A stretch of DNA of 64,000 nucleotides, from NCBI RefSeq assembly GCF_900095695.1, contig NZ_FMIQ01000070.1:60198-124197 (forward strand), written 5' to 3'. The position numbers and the translations under genes were made by a program. Shown one piece after another: positions 12,296 through 21,770 of the stretch (the first letter of the stretch is position 1; each line of letters starts with the position of its first letter). The notes below the pieces were generated by a model, which was not told the origin of the DNA, ran no database searches, and saw only the letters and a list, made by a program, of their open reading frames with translations. Source of the DNA: Hafnia alvei. GTDB taxonomy: Bacteria; Pseudomonadota; Gammaproteobacteria; Enterobacterales; Enterobacteriaceae.

Positions 12296-12327
12296 TAAAA
12301 AAAAGCCCGCGCATTTGCGCGGGCTTT
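12296..12327 (-). terminator. leu operon attenuator terminator
   Basis: On the minus strand AAGCCCGCGC, a short loop and GCGCGGGCTT are followed by a T-run, located between the leader peptide gene and leuA. This position and form fit the leuL attenuator. Confidence 0.93.
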
Positions 12328-12344
12328 CTTGTGTTTGGTTGGAA

Positions 12345-12428
12345 TCAGTTTTGATTACCGCCCACAGGCTCACCGCGCATGCTGGATGCGAGAAGGAGGA
12401 GGCTGAGGAGGCGAGTCGTCTGGATCAT
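12345..12428 (-). CDS. leuL: leu operon leader peptide LeuL
   Basis: A 27-codon frame reads MIQTTRLLSLLLLASSMRGE followed by PVGGNQN. It contains the block LLSLLLL, six leucine codons within seven, and the MRG residues echo the LRG of E. coli LeuL. It sits between the leu promoter and the attenuator terminator. When leucyl-tRNA is scarce, a ribosome stalled on these codons should favour antitermination into leuA. The frame is too short for most gene finders. Its ribosome site is weak (GCGGA). Confidence 0.92.
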   Translation of the reverse strand: MIQTTRLLSLLLLASSMRGEPVGGNQN

Positions 12429-12471
12429 GTGATTCCGCTCTTAATCTGGGTGAGTAATTTCAATACTTAAA

Positions 12472-12500
12472 GTGATACTGGATAGCTAAAGTCTTGTCAA
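12472..12500 (-). promoter_or_regulatory. leu operon promoter
   Basis: On the minus strand TTGACA (12495-12500) and TATCAC (12472-12477) are separated by 17 bp. The pair is upstream of leuL and closely resembles the E. coli leu promoter in sequence and position. Confidence 0.85.
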
Positions 12501-13018
12501 CGGGTATTTCAGTAGGTGAGAAAAACTCATATCCGATGGGCCTAGTGATAAATATTCTTCTTATGAAGTAGTACAGGATTGTGAGGTGTCTCAGAAATTT
12601 TAATGAAACATTAGTTGGCTAATTACGATAGGGCTGTTCTATAACTTGGTTTGTTTCGGTGATAACTAATTGGATGAGAAGCGTATTTTTTAAAATATAC
12701 ATACTTATTATTCTTTGTTAGTTAACTATTGCTTCCTTGAATTTTAAGTACAACTAAATCATTAATCACTAGAATGCATTGGTGTTGAATGAATGAAAGG
12801 TTGATGAGTGACAGATGGCCTTTTGTGTCATTTTAATTCTAAATAAATCAATTTGTATTTATTGCTGTGTTTATTTTTATAGCTAGGGATAGCGTTTAAA
12901 AATTCCCAAACTGGACGGCTGAGCGGGGTTTGAATTTTCGGCTGTTTTCATATCTTAATTAATTCGTGGTTTTATTTTCTAATCGCGATGCTGAAATATA
13001 AATTATATTAGGTGATGT
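12501..13018. other. AT-rich divergent region between leu operon and leuO
   Basis: This stretch of about 520 bp has no gene. It is markedly A/T-rich compared with its neighbours, with runs such as TTTTTTAAAATATAC. In E. coli the matching region binds H-NS and LeuO and keeps leuO silent, and the base composition here suggests the same. No confident leuO promoter was picked out. Confidence 0.6.
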
Positions 13019-13972
13019 ATGTCAGTACAAAACGAAGCTATGTCTTTGGCCGAGAATGGAAGTACAGAACTGGTTCAACTCAGAAACGTTGACCTTAATT
13101 TGCTGACTGTCTTTGATGCGGTTATGCAGGTGCAAAATATCACGCGTGCGGCACATGCCTTAGGTATGTCTCAGCCCGCGGTGAGTAACGCTGTTGCTCG
13201 ATTGAAAGTCATGTTCAACGACGAACTCTTCATGCGCTATGGCCGCGGTATCCAGCCAACGCATCGGGCATATCAGCTGTTTGGTTCGATTCGCCAAGCA
13301 TTGCAGATTGTTCAGAATGAACTCCCTGGCGCTGGCTTTAACCCGCTAGTAAGTGAACGTGTATTTAATGTGGCGATTTGTAGCCCATTAGATATTCGAC
13401 TAACAGCAAAGCTATTTAATCAAATTAAAGAGAGCGCATCTCACGTTCAGTTACATTTAAACTCATCAGTAAATGAAAATATTGAACGTAAATTACGCTA
13501 TCAAGAAAAAGACTTCTTGATTAGCTACAGTCATTTTGAAAGTGAAGAATACTCTTGCGAACCTCTATTTAAAGATGAGTTCGTTTTAGCCGTATCTAAG
13601 AATCACCCAAGAATTAATAATATGGTCAGCTATCAGCAGCTATTGGTTGAGCAACATGCTGTTGTTGGTTTGAATTTATTCTCATCGCTAAGCCGTAGTT
13701 ATTATGAGGCGAGTGAGTTAGCCCGTTGTGTTGCATATCAAGGTACCGATATGAACAGCGTACTGAGCGTGGTATCTAAAACTGAAATGGTGGCTATTGC
13801 CCCACGCTGGCTGGTTGAGGATTATGCAGAACACTTGAATCTTTCTGTGGTGTTACTCAGTGATTTGGAGAGAGAACGTACCTGCTATCTGAGCTGGCAC
13901 CATGCCGCAGAGCGTGATAGCGGTCATCAATGGATGAAAGCCGTACTGAGTGACTTTGGTAGTAAATTTTAA
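13019..13972 (+). CDS. leuO: LysR-type global regulator LeuO
   Basis: DNA-binding regulator that antagonises H-NS silencing. It has 317 residues (E. coli 314). The helix-turn-helix lies at about residues 28-75 and is nearly identical to E. coli ([20 protein letters not shown]). The C-terminal effector domain is more diverged, which is usual for this protein, but keeps [19 protein letters not shown] and TCYLSWH. It is divergent from leuLABCD across an AT-rich region. An A/G-rich segment (TTAGGTG) precedes the ATG. Confidence 0.95.
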   Translation: MSVQNEAMSLAENGSTELVQLRNVDLNLLTVFDAVMQVQNITRAAHALGMSQPAVSNAVARLKVMFNDELFMRYGRGIQPTHRAYQLFGSIRQALQIVQNELPGAGFNPLVSERVFNVAICSPLDIRLTAKLFNQIKESASHVQLHLNSSVNENIERKLRYQEKDFLISYSHFESEEYSCEPLFKDEFVLAVSKNHPRINNMVSYQQLLVEQHAVVGLNLFSSLSRSYYEASELARCVAYQGTDMNSVLSVVSKTEMVAIAPRWLVEDYAEHLNLSVVLLSDLERERTCYLSWHHAAERDSGHQWMKAVLSDFGSKF

Positions 13973-13999
13973 ACTTCATGTTTAAATAATTAAGTTAAT

Positions 14000-14026
14000 A
14001 AAGAGAGAGCATTAAGCTCTCTCTTT
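14000..14026 (+). terminator. terminator downstream of leuO
   Basis: AAAGAGAGAGC, a five-base loop and GCTCTCTCTTT form an 11-bp perfect stem 27 nt after leuO. The T-run is short, and the A-rich left side could also help termination of minus-strand transcripts. Confidence 0.75.
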
Positions 14027-14339
14027 GCATATCTGGGGTTTGTCGCGCTGGTAGTGGTTTATAGATGCTAATAGCGGTTTTATTAGTTTTTTATATTATT
14101 TTGAATTCTTTTCATTCGTGGCGAACGGACCCAGTATTTACATTATTCTCTGCCATAGCTTGATGGATAATTATTCAAGAAACCCGTCTTTACTCACATT
14201 TTGATGTTCAATAATCGTTGACCCTTCGGCTAGAACAGGTAGACTTCGGCGAAAAGAGCGCACAGCTGTAAGCTGAATAAGATTTTTCACTCATATCTTA
14301 CTGCGACATCCATTCCGATAAATTCAATGAACTTCTTCT
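14027..14339. other. intergenic region leuO to acyl-CoA synthetase
   Basis: These 313 bp are moderately AT-rich and hold no gene. A promoter for the following gene is expected here, but no good -35/-10 pair stands out. Nothing else is seen. Confidence 0.4.
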
Positions 14340-16142
14340 ATGATCAATGAGTTAAATAAATATCATTTAGTTGAACGAATTCAGCAGCAGATCAAAACCA
14401 TACCGCAGCGTGTTGCGTTACGTGAGTGGTCTGCTCAAGGCGAAACTTCATTTACTTGGCAACAGGTAGGGCGTCGGGTTGAGAAACTCGCGCTGGCACT
14501 GTGCGCTTTAGGCGTTGATGTGCAGGATCGCGTGGCTATTTTTGCTCACAATTCAGTTTCTTGGACCTTGGTTGATCTGGCTATTTTGCATCTGCGAGCA
14601 ATAACCGTTCCGGTGTACTCCACAAACACCGCGGGACAGACCGCCTTTGTGCTTAATGATGCTGACGTGCGCATCCTGTTTGTTGATGGCCAATCTCAAT
14701 ATAATGCGGCGCTGGCTCTGCGTGGTGTTTGTCCGCAGTTAGAACGCATTATTGTTATGTCGGACAGCATTGACATGCAGGGCTGTGAAATCGCCTGCAC
14801 ACTTGAAGATTTCGCTGCTAGCGCACAAGAATCTTATTTGCCTCAGTTGGCTGAACGTATTGCACAAGCTGATATGAGCGATCTGTTCACGCTTATCTAT
14901 ACCTCAGGCACGACGGGCGAGCCAAAAGGCGTGATGCTTAATTACACCAATATGGGCGCGCAGCTTCGCTTGCATGATGAGCGTTTAACCGTAACGGCCG
15001 ATGATGTTTCTCTGTGCTTCCTGCCGCTTTCTCACGTATTTGAACGTGCATGGAGTTTCTATGTCATGCACTCTGGGGCGCAGAATGTGTACCTTGGCGA
15101 TACCAATCAGGTTCGAGAGGCGATGCAATCGGTGAAGCCTACCGTTATGTGTGCAGTTCCGCGTTTTTACGAGAAAATTTTTAGCGCTATTCATGAAAAA
15201 GTGGCTCAGGCGAAGTGGCATAAGCGTGCCATGTTCAAGTGGGCTATTTGGGTGGGGGAAAAATGTTTCCTGACCGAGCGTACTGGGAACAAACCAAGCC
15301 CTGCGCTGATCGCGATGCATAAGTTAGCCGACAAGCTAGTTCTCAGCAAACTACGTGGAATTTTAGGTGGGCGAGTGCGTTTTCTGCCAGCCGCAGGTGC
15401 AAAGCTGGATGATAATGTCATCCTGTTTTTCCAAGCGCTGGGTGCCAACATTAAATACGGTTATGGCATGACAGAAACCTGTGCCACGGTATCTTGCTGG
15501 GAAGAGAACGATTTCCGCTTTGGTTCTATTGGTAAACCATTGCCTGACGTTGAAGTCCGTATCGGTCATGAAAATGAAATTCAGGTACGTGGCCCTATCG
15601 TCATGTGTGGTTATTTTAACAAGCCGTTGGAAACCGCCGCGACCTTTACTGAAGATGGCTGGTTAAAAACCGGTGACGCAGGGGCATTAGATGAGAACGG
15701 TAATTTGTTTATTACCGAGCGCTTGAAAGATTTGATGAAGACCTCTAACGGTAAATACATTGCGCCACAGATGGTTGAAGGCACCTTAGCGCAGGATCGT
15801 TTTATCGAGCAGGTTGCGGTTATCGCCGACGCGCGTAAATTTGTGTCTGCGCTGATCGTTCCGTGTTTTGAATCTTTGGAAGAGTACGCTAAGTCGATCA
15901 ACCTGAAATATCACGATCGCTTAGATCTGCTGCGTCATAGTCATATCGTTGAGATGTTTGAGTTACGCCTGCGTGAAATGCAGAAAGGCTTAGCCAAATT
16001 TGAGCAGGTTAAACGCTTTACACTGCTGCCAGAGGCTTTCTCCATGGAACAAGGCGAGCTGACACCAACGCTTAAACTGCGTCGCAAGATTATTAACTCG
16101 CGTTACCAGATGGAAATCGAATCCATGTATTTGGAACGATAG
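14340..16142 (+). CDS. long-chain-fatty-acid-CoA ligase-like AMP-forming enzyme (FAA1 type)
   Basis: Member of the ANL adenylating superfamily, most like FAA1-type long-chain acyl-CoA synthetases, which activate fatty acids with ATP and CoA. It has 600 residues. The AMP-binding P-loop LIYTSGTTGEPKGVM lies near residues 186-200, KYGYGMTETCA near 377, and the hinge region GDAGALDENGNLFITERLKD near 445-465, followed by NGKYIAPQMVE. There is no signal peptide. It is different from FadD and has no counterpart between leuO and ilvI in E. coli. It stands alone between two terminators. The fatty-acid substrate is inference. Confidence 0.88.
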   Translation: MINELNKYHLVERIQQQIKTIPQRVALREWSAQGETSFTWQQVGRRVEKLALALCALGVDVQDRVAIFAHNSVSWTLVDLAILHLRAITVPVYSTNTAGQTAFVLNDADVRILFVDGQSQYNAALALRGVCPQLERIIVMSDSIDMQGCEIACTLEDFAASAQESYLPQLAERIAQADMSDLFTLIYTSGTTGEPKGVMLNYTNMGAQLRLHDERLTVTADDVSLCFLPLSHVFERAWSFYVMHSGAQNVYLGDTNQVREAMQSVKPTVMCAVPRFYEKIFSAIHEKVAQAKWHKRAMFKWAIWVGEKCFLTERTGNKPSPALIAMHKLADKLVLSKLRGILGGRVRFLPAAGAKLDDNVILFFQALGANIKYGYGMTETCATVSCWEENDFRFGSIGKPLPDVEVRIGHENEIQVRGPIVMCGYFNKPLETAATFTEDGWLKTGDAGALDENGNLFITERLKDLMKTSNGKYIAPQMVEGTLAQDRFIEQVAVIADARKFVSALIVPCFESLEEYAKSINLKYHDRLDLLRHSHIVEMFELRLREMQKGLAKFEQVKRFTLLPEAFSMEQGELTPTLKLRRKIINSRYQMEIESMYLER

Positions 16143-16177
16143 TTGTAAACTGATCGTTGTAAACTGATTTTGCTCAC

Positions 16178-16205
16178 CGGCCAGTATTTTTACTGGCCGT
16201 TTTGT
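16178..16205 (+). terminator. terminator after acyl-CoA synthetase gene
   Basis: CGGCCAGTA, TTTT loop and TACTGGCCG form a perfect 9-bp stem followed by TTTTGTTTT. Confidence 0.9.
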
Positions 16206-16490
16206 TTTCTCAAACGGTCCTAACGTATTTTGGCGTGAGAGAATGATTTAGTTCTGTAATTTGGCTGAGCGCAGCGATAAGCGCGGAGCTAATTCCATAA
16301 CTCTCAGCGTTTTATCCCTAAAAAATGGCTGAATACAGCAAGGTTGTCACTTCCTCTCTTTTCCCCACAGGTTTGTCGTTTGCGCACTTGTTATTCCCAC
16401 GTTAAGGTAATGAATCAAACACAACACACAAAAAAACAGGGATCCACCCTGAATATGATACCTACGCAAAGTCAGCCTGGAGGCAAACCC
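16206..16490. other. leader region upstream of ilvI
   Basis: These 285 bp contain the ilvIH control region. In E. coli, Lrp binds several sites over this interval and activates the operon. No Lrp site can be called with confidence from sequence alone, and no leucine-rich leader peptide was found. Confidence 0.4.
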
Positions 16491-18209
16491 ATGGAGATGT
16501 TGTCAGGAGCCGAGATGGTCGTTCGATCGCTAATCGATCAGGGCGTAAAGCATGTATTCGGTTATCCGGGCGGGGCCGTTCTTGATATTTATGACGCCCT
16601 GCACACGGTTGGAGGAATTGAACACGTCCTCGTGCGCCACGAACAGGGCGCAGTGCACATGGCCGACGGATTTGCGCGTGCGACCGGAGAAGTGGGCGTG
16701 GTGTTGGTGACTTCAGGTCCTGGGGCAACAAATGCTATCACCGGTATTGCGACCGCTTATATGGACTCGGTTCCGATGGTCGTTATTTCCGGACAAGTCG
16801 CCACGTCTCTGATTGGTAATGATGCCTTTCAGGAGTGTGACATGGTCGGGATTTCACGCCCGGTGGTGAAGCACAGTTTTTTAGTGAAGCATACTGAAGA
16901 TATTCCAACCATTATCAAAAAAGCTTTCTATTTGGCCTCGACAGGGCGTCCGGGGCCGGTCGTGGTTGATTTGCCCAAAGACATCATGAATCCGGCGATC
17001 AAACTGCCGTATTCGTATCCTGAAAATGTCAAAATGCGCTCGTACAGCCCGACGTTGCAAGGGCATCGTGGCCAGATTAAGCGCGCGCTACAAACGTTGC
17101 TGGCGGCGAAACAGCCGATTATTTATGCCGGTGGCGGCGTGATTAGCTCAGGCTGTCATGAGGAACTGCGCCAGTTAGCCGAACGCTTGAATATTCCAGT
17201 GACAACTTCACTGATGGGCTTAGGTGGGTTCCCTGCATCTCATGCTCAAAGCCTCGGCATGCTGGGTATGCATGGCACTTACGAAGCTAATATGGCGATG
17301 CACAACGCTGACGTTATTTTTGCCGTCGGTGTGCGTTTCGACGATCGTACCACTAACAATCTGGCAAAATACTGTCCTAATGCGACAGTGCTACATATCG
17401 ATATCGATCCTACCTCGATCTCCAAAACCGTTGATGCTGATATTCCGATTGTGGGTGATGCCAAAGAGGCGTTGGCGACTTTCTTGGAGCAGCTAGGGCA
17501 GAAAGAAGCCAAGCAAGATTTCGATGGCCTGCGTGATTGGTGGCAAAACATTGCTCAATGGCGTGCCCGTAAATGCCTGAGCTATGACACGACCAGCGGC
17601 CGCATTAAACCGCAGCAGGTTATTGAAACTCTCCACCGATTAACCAAAGGTGAAGCTTACGTTGCTTCGGACGTGGGTCAGCACCAGATGTTTGCCGCCT
17701 TGTACTACGGTTTTGATAAACCGCGCCGCTGGGTGAATTCGGGAGGCCTAGGCACCATGGGCTTTGGCCTACCGGCTGCGCTGGGGATCAAATTAGCCTT
17801 GCCGGAAGAAACTGTAATTTGTGTCACCGGCGACGGCAGTATCCAGATGAACATCCAAGAGCTGTCAACGGCGCTGCAATATGATTTGCCAGTTGTGGTG
17901 GTGAATCTTAACAACCGCTTCCTTGGCATGGTTAAGCAGTGGCAAGACATGATTTATGCCGGGCGTCATTCACAGTCTTACATGGAATCATTACCGGATT
18001 TTGTGAAGCTGGCTGAGGCTTACGGGCACGTTGGGATCGCTATCCGCACGCCTGATGAACTGGAAAGCAAGCTGGAGCAGGCGCTGGCGGTGAAGAATCG
18101 TTTAGTGTTTGTCGACGTGACCATTGATGAAACTGAGCACGTTTATCCAATGCAAATTCGCGGTGGATCAATGGACGAAATGTGGTTAAGCAAAACGGAG
18201 AGGACTTAA
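16491..18209 (+). CDS. ilvI: acetolactate synthase isozyme III large subunit IlvI
   Basis: Thiamine diphosphate- and FAD-dependent synthase making acetolactate or acetohydroxybutyrate, the first common step to valine, leucine and isoleucine. It has 572 residues (E. coli 574). The chosen ATG ([18 protein letters not shown]) follows CTGGAGG and matches E. coli exactly; an upstream in-frame start at 16344 would add 49 unrelated residues. Visible motifs are [15 protein letters not shown] with the catalytic Glu nearby in [13 protein letters not shown], and the ThDP motif [17 protein letters not shown] near residue 445. It forms a holoenzyme with IlvH, 2 nt downstream. Confidence 0.97.
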   Translation: MEMLSGAEMVVRSLIDQGVKHVFGYPGGAVLDIYDALHTVGGIEHVLVRHEQGAVHMADGFARATGEVGVVLVTSGPGATNAITGIATAYMDSVPMVVISGQVATSLIGNDAFQECDMVGISRPVVKHSFLVKHTEDIPTIIKKAFYLASTGRPGPVVVDLPKDIMNPAIKLPYSYPENVKMRSYSPTLQGHRGQIKRALQTLLAAKQPIIYAGGGVISSGCHEELRQLAERLNIPVTTSLMGLGGFPASHAQSLGMLGMHGTYEANMAMHNADVIFAVGVRFDDRTTNNLAKYCPNATVLHIDIDPTSISKTVDADIPIVGDAKEALATFLEQLGQKEAKQDFDGLRDWWQNIAQWRARKCLSYDTTSGRIKPQQVIETLHRLTKGEAYVASDVGQHQMFAALYYGFDKPRRWVNSGGLGTMGFGLPAALGIKLALPEETVICVTGDGSIQMNIQELSTALQYDLPVVVVNLNNRFLGMVKQWQDMIYAGRHSQSYMESLPDFVKLAEAYGHVGIAIRTPDELESKLEQALAVKNRLVFVDVTIDETEHVYPMQIRGGSMDEMWLSKTERT

Positions 18210-18211
18210 TA

Positions 18212-18703
18212 ATGCGCCGGATTTTATCTGTATTACTGGAAAACGAATCAGGCGCACTGTCCCGCGTGGTCGGCCTGTTCTCTCAGCGTGGCTATAACAT
18301 TGAAAGTTTGACCGTAGCCCCTACGGACGATCCCACGCTTTCGCGTATGACGATCCAAACCGTCGGCGATGCGAAAGTGCTTGAGCAAATTGAAAAACAG
18401 CTCCACAAACTGGTCGATGTGCTGCGCGTGAGTGAGTTGGTGCAGGGTTCGCACGTTGAGCGTGAAATCATGTTAGTGAAGCTACAGGCAACGGGCTACG
18501 GACGTGAAGAAGTGAAGCGTAGCACCGATATTTTCCGCGGACAGATTGTGGATGTCACTGCGGCGCTTTACACAGTTCAGCTAGCTGGCACCAGCGATAA
18601 GCTCGATGCCTTCCTAAGTGCCGTGCGAGAGGTTGCTGAAATTGTTGAAGTCGCTCGTTCAGGCGTGGTTGGGGTATCTCGTGGTGACAAAATAATGCGT
18701 TAA
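18212..18703 (+). CDS. ilvH: acetolactate synthase isozyme III regulatory subunit IlvH
   Basis: Regulatory subunit that activates IlvI and confers valine feedback inhibition. It has 163 residues, identical in length to E. coli. An N-terminal ACT domain starts at [19 protein letters not shown], with [20 protein letters not shown] following. The C-terminal half is the second ferredoxin-like domain. The ATG at 18212 follows GGAGAGGAC. Longer in-frame starts inside ilvI are less likely. Confidence 0.97.
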   Translation: MRRILSVLLENESGALSRVVGLFSQRGYNIESLTVAPTDDPTLSRMTIQTVGDAKVLEQIEKQLHKLVDVLRVSELVQGSHVEREIMLVKLQATGYGREEVKRSTDIFRGQIVDVTAALYTVQLAGTSDKLDAFLSAVREVAEIVEVARSGVVGVSRGDKIMR

Positions 18704-18733
18704 CACAGGTCAATTTTCTGCGTAATAGTGCTA

Positions 18734-18775
18734 TTTAGGGGCTCAGCTTTGTGCTGGGCCTCTTACTTTTTCTTA
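18734..18775 (+). terminator. probable terminator after ilvH
   Basis: AGGGGCTCAGC, a short loop and GCTGGGCCTCTT form an imperfect stem followed by T-rich ACTTTTTCTT. One mismatch lies in the stem. Confidence 0.65.
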
Positions 18776-18888
18776 TTTGCTGATGCCATTCAGCAAAAGC
18801 GGTTGCTCCTTTCTTCTTTATGCGGTTAGATCATTTGTATCGATGGCCATTCGGTCTTCTTAATTAATTTGATGCGTAAGGGGATAAC

Positions 18889-19893
18889 GTGAAGTTGGAT
18901 GAAATCGCGCGTCTTGCTGGAGTTTCGCGGACGACGGCCAGTTATGTCATTAACGGTAAGGCCAAACAGTACCGTGTGAGTGATAAAACGGTTGAAAAAG
19001 TGATGGCTGTGGTACGTGAGCATAACTATCATCCAAACGCCGTGGCTGCAGGTTTACGTGCTGGCCGCACCCGTTCTATTGGGCTGGTCATTCCTGATTT
19101 GGAAAATACCAGCTACACCCGCATTGCAAACTATTTGGAGCGTCAGGCACGTCAAAGAGGCTATCAGCTGTTGATCGCCTGCTCAGAAGATCAGCCAGAC
19201 AATGAAATGCGTTGTATCGAGCACCTCTTACAGCGTCAGGTTGATGCCATTATTGTTTCAACCGCGCTGCCGCCGGAACACCCGTTCTATCAGCGCTGGG
19301 TCAACGATCCTTTGCCGATCATTGCGCTGGATCGCGCGTTAGATCCTGAAAACTTTATTAGCGTTGTGGGAGCCGATCGTGAGGATTCTGAGATGTTGGC
19401 GGAAGAATTACGCAAATTCCCAGCTAAATCGGTTCTGTATCTCGGGGCTTTGCCTGAGCTGTCGGTGAGCTTTTTACGCGAGCAGGGATTTCGAGACGCA
19501 TGGCGTGACGATCCGCGTGAAGTGCAATATCTTTACACCAATAGCTACGAACGTGATGCTGCAGGCGTGGCGTTCTCTAATTGGCTGAAAGATAATGAAA
19601 TGCCACAGGCTTTGTTCACTACGTCATTCCCGCTTCTGCAGGGGGTTCTGGATGTCACGTTGAAGCATCATGGTCATTTGCCAACCGACCTTGCGATCGC
19701 CACCTTTGGTGACAATGAACTACTGGATTTCCTCGATTGCCCCGTTTTGTCGGTGGGACAGCGCCATCGTGATATCGCCGAGCGCGTACTGGAATTAGTG
19801 TTAGCGAGTTTGGATGAACCGAAGAAGCCGAAAGCGGGTTTAAGCCGAATGCGCCGTGTACTGCTCAAACGTGGCCGTCTTAACCGAATGTAA
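18889..19893 (+). CDS. cra: catabolite repressor-activator Cra (FruR)
   Basis: LacI-family regulator of central carbon flow that leaves DNA when bound by fructose phosphates. It has 334 residues, as in E. coli. The start codon is GTG, as in E. coli, preceded by AAGGGG. The helix-turn-helix [20 protein letters not shown] lies at residues 3-22, the hinge helix near 45-60 ([18 protein letters not shown]), and the periplasmic-binding-like sugar domain fills the rest. It is monocistronic here, with a strong terminator behind it. Confidence 0.97.
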   Translation: MKLDEIARLAGVSRTTASYVINGKAKQYRVSDKTVEKVMAVVREHNYHPNAVAAGLRAGRTRSIGLVIPDLENTSYTRIANYLERQARQRGYQLLIACSEDQPDNEMRCIEHLLQRQVDAIIVSTALPPEHPFYQRWVNDPLPIIALDRALDPENFISVVGADREDSEMLAEELRKFPAKSVLYLGALPELSVSFLREQGFRDAWRDDPREVQYLYTNSYERDAAGVAFSNWLKDNEMPQALFTTSFPLLQGVLDVTLKHHGHLPTDLAIATFGDNELLDFLDCPVLSVGQRHRDIAERVLELVLASLDEPKKPKAGLSRMRRVLLKRGRLNRM

Positions 19894-19936
19894 CGCCGAA
19901 AGAATTAAGTAAAAAATAAAACGATGAAGTGAGAAT

Positions 19937-19964
19937 GCGCCGGTGCTAAACCGGCGCTTTTTTT
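19937..19964 (+). terminator. terminator between convergent cra and alaE
   Basis: GCGCCGGT, a five-base loop and ACCGGCGC are followed by seven T. The T-run touches the stop codon of alaE on the other strand. Confidence 0.93.
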
Positions 19965-20430
19965 ATGCCTGTACTTTATTGACTCGCACTTTATTGTTAT
20001 GGACAGACACTTTAAACAGCCTGCGGCAATAATCTAAAAAATAGCCGTAGGCGACACCCATTGCCATAGATACCACGGCGTTGCTGGTGACCGCCGCGAT
20101 AATTTGCGCGCCGTCGGCACCCACAGACCACAAAATAATGGCATATACCGGCGACTGAAAAGAGACATAGGCAACTAGGTCAGCCACGATTTTTGCAGCT
20201 CCTGTTGGGCTATAACGCTGTGACTGACGAATAAACCAATCACGATATATTCCATAGGGCCAGGCAATAAGAATATTGACCGGAATGGAAAGTAGGCGAG
20301 ATGACAGTGATTGGCTAAAGCTCATTCCTGATAGAAAAACTTCAATCACCATACCGACGATGAAGGAATAAACCACCAGTGCAAAAATATCGGCGGCGGC
20401 GCTGCGAGCACGAGAATCGGATGAAAACAT
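19963..20430 (-). CDS. alaE: L-alanine exporter AlaE
   Basis: Small inner-membrane exporter that relieves toxic L-alanine build-up. It has 155 residues (E. coli 149). The sequence aligns along its length with Ala[41 protein letters not shown] and [18 protein letters not shown]. Four hydrophobic helices are present. The ATG at 20430 is preceded by GGAG nine bases upstream; an in-frame ATG at 20661 would add 77 unrelated residues. In E. coli alaE lies elsewhere, near stpA, so its position between cra and mraZ is a rearrangement. Confidence 0.93.
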   Translation of the reverse strand: MFSSDSRARSAAADIFALVVYSFIVGMVIEVFLSGMSFSQSLSSRLLSIPVNILIAWPYGIYRDWFIRQSQRYSPTGAAKIVADLVAYVSFQSPVYAIILWSVGADGAQIIAAVTSNAVVSMAMGVAYGYFLDYCRRLFKVSVHNNKVRVNKVQA

Positions 20431-21218
20431 AACGGCTAACTCCATATTGAAACTAGTCATTAACGCTGGGTTTATGCGATCATAATGGTTATATGAGCTA
20501 CTTATTTTTATACAAGTAGCATACATGTTTGATCTGTGTTTTTTAACTAGTGAAAAATTTTTATTTAAAGATGGATTTGCTACAAAAGGCTGCGCAAATG
20601 GCAAGGGTAGGCAAAACGCATGATTTCTCACCATGGCGTTAATTTTTATGTTTTTATTCAATTTGTTGGGTGAAAATCGTACAGTACAAGAAATCGGGTC
20701 ATTTATGCTGTTCTAATAATGGTCTGAATAAAATAAAAATGAATATTTGAGAACTATCTGAGGTAGAAAAAATTGTGCGAGGGAATTACTCAATTACTTT
20801 TGAAAAAAGGTAGTTAGATAATTAATCCTCAAACCGATTATTATCTCGGGATAAAGTGAGATAAAATAGTTGTCAGAAAAATTATGTTGAATAGTAATTA
20901 AGTTATTTTATTGATTTTTAAAGGTTTTTTTAATTTCCAGACTACGATTAGCTTGCGGCAAATTAGCTTTCTATTTACTACTGTAAAGCGTATGTAAATT
21001 ATACAAGACATGTTCAAAATGAGAGCTATATTGCAAAGTCTGGTTAAATTTTAATTTTTGGTAAAAGTTTTGTGTTTCTCGTTAGTAACACTCCCTTCCA
21101 AGAATTTCCCTTAATTTATCATGATGTTAATTTTATTATTTCTCTTTCAGAGTTTTCGTAGTGATTGGTTTTAATTTCACTTCAGGCAAAAATAATCCCA
21201 AACCGCATCCGCTCTGGC
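20431..21218. other. AT-rich intergenic region alaE to mraZ promoter
   Basis: Nearly 790 bp without a gene. It is strongly A/T-rich, especially 20690-21180, with many short A and T runs. It should include the alaE promoter (minus strand) and upstream parts of the mra promoter. No RNA gene or repeat family was recognised. Confidence 0.5.
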
Positions 21219-21248
21219 TTGACAAGGTTTTCCTACCCTCCGTAAACT
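21219..21248 (+). promoter_or_regulatory. candidate mra promoter of the dcw cluster
   Basis: TTGACA (21219-21224) and TAAACT (21243-21248) are separated by 18 bp and lie about 60 bp before mraZ. In E. coli the equivalent Pmra drives much of the cluster. The -10 match is imperfect. Confidence 0.7.
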
Positions 21249-21255
21249 TCCTTAT

Positions 21256-21289
21256 GTGGGAATTTGTGGTGTAAAGTGGTGAGATGGGG
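21256..21289 (+). promoter_or_regulatory. MraZ operator: 10-bp spaced GTGG repeats
   Basis: GTGGG (21256), GTGGT (21266), GTGGT (21276) and TGGGG (21285) lie in near 10-bp phase, just downstream of the promoter. MraZ proteins bind direct repeats of this type in front of their own gene, so autoregulation is expected. Confidence 0.7.
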
Positions 21290-21309
21290 CAACGAGGGGT
21301 AATTTGGGT

Positions 21310-21768
21310 ATGTTTCGTGGCGCAACAACCATCAACCTTGACGGTAAAGGACGCTTAGCGGTTCCAATGCGCTATCGCGAATTACTGCTTGAGGAATCGC
21401 AAGGTCAAATGGTTTGCACCATCGATCTCCACCAGCCATGCCTGTTGCTTTATACCCTTCCGCAGTGGGAAGTGATTGAACAAAAACTATCGCGTCTTTC
21501 GAGTATGAATCCTGTCGAGCGTCGCATTCAGCGTCTGCTGCTAGGTCATGCCAGCGAATGCCAGATGGATAGCGCCGGTCGATTGTTGATTGCAAGTACG
21601 TTGCGTCAGCATGCTGGGCTTACAAAACAAGTGATGCTAGTTGGGCAGTTCAATAAGTTTGAACTGTGGGATGAAGAAAACTGGTATCAACAGGTCAAGG
21701 AAGATATTGACGCACAACAGACCGCAACGGAGCCTTTATCCGAGCGGCTACAGGATTTGTCGTTATAG
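21310..21768 (+). CDS. mraZ: transcriptional regulator MraZ
   Basis: Ring-forming DNA-binding protein that represses the dcw cluster. It has 152 residues, as in E. coli. Two SpoVT-AbrB-like halves are visible: [24 protein letters not shown] at the N-terminus, and [24 protein letters not shown] near residues 77-101. The DGKGRL and DSAGRL repeats carry the DNA-contact motif DxxGR. The ATG at 21310 is used rather than a TTG six bases upstream. It is the first gene of the cluster, 2 nt before rsmH. Confidence 0.97.
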   Translation: MFRGATTINLDGKGRLAVPMRYRELLLEESQGQMVCTIDLHQPCLLLYTLPQWEVIEQKLSRLSSMNPVERRIQRLLLGHASECQMDSAGRLLIASTLRQHAGLTKQVMLVGQFNKFELWDEENWYQQVKEDIDAQQTATEPLSERLQDLSL

Positions 21769-21770
21769 TC

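Noticed and set aside
20431..20661. N-terminal extension of AlaE by 77 codons
   Set aside because: AlaE homology begins at the ATG at 20430, which has its own GGAG site; the upstream part is AT-rich non-coding sequence.
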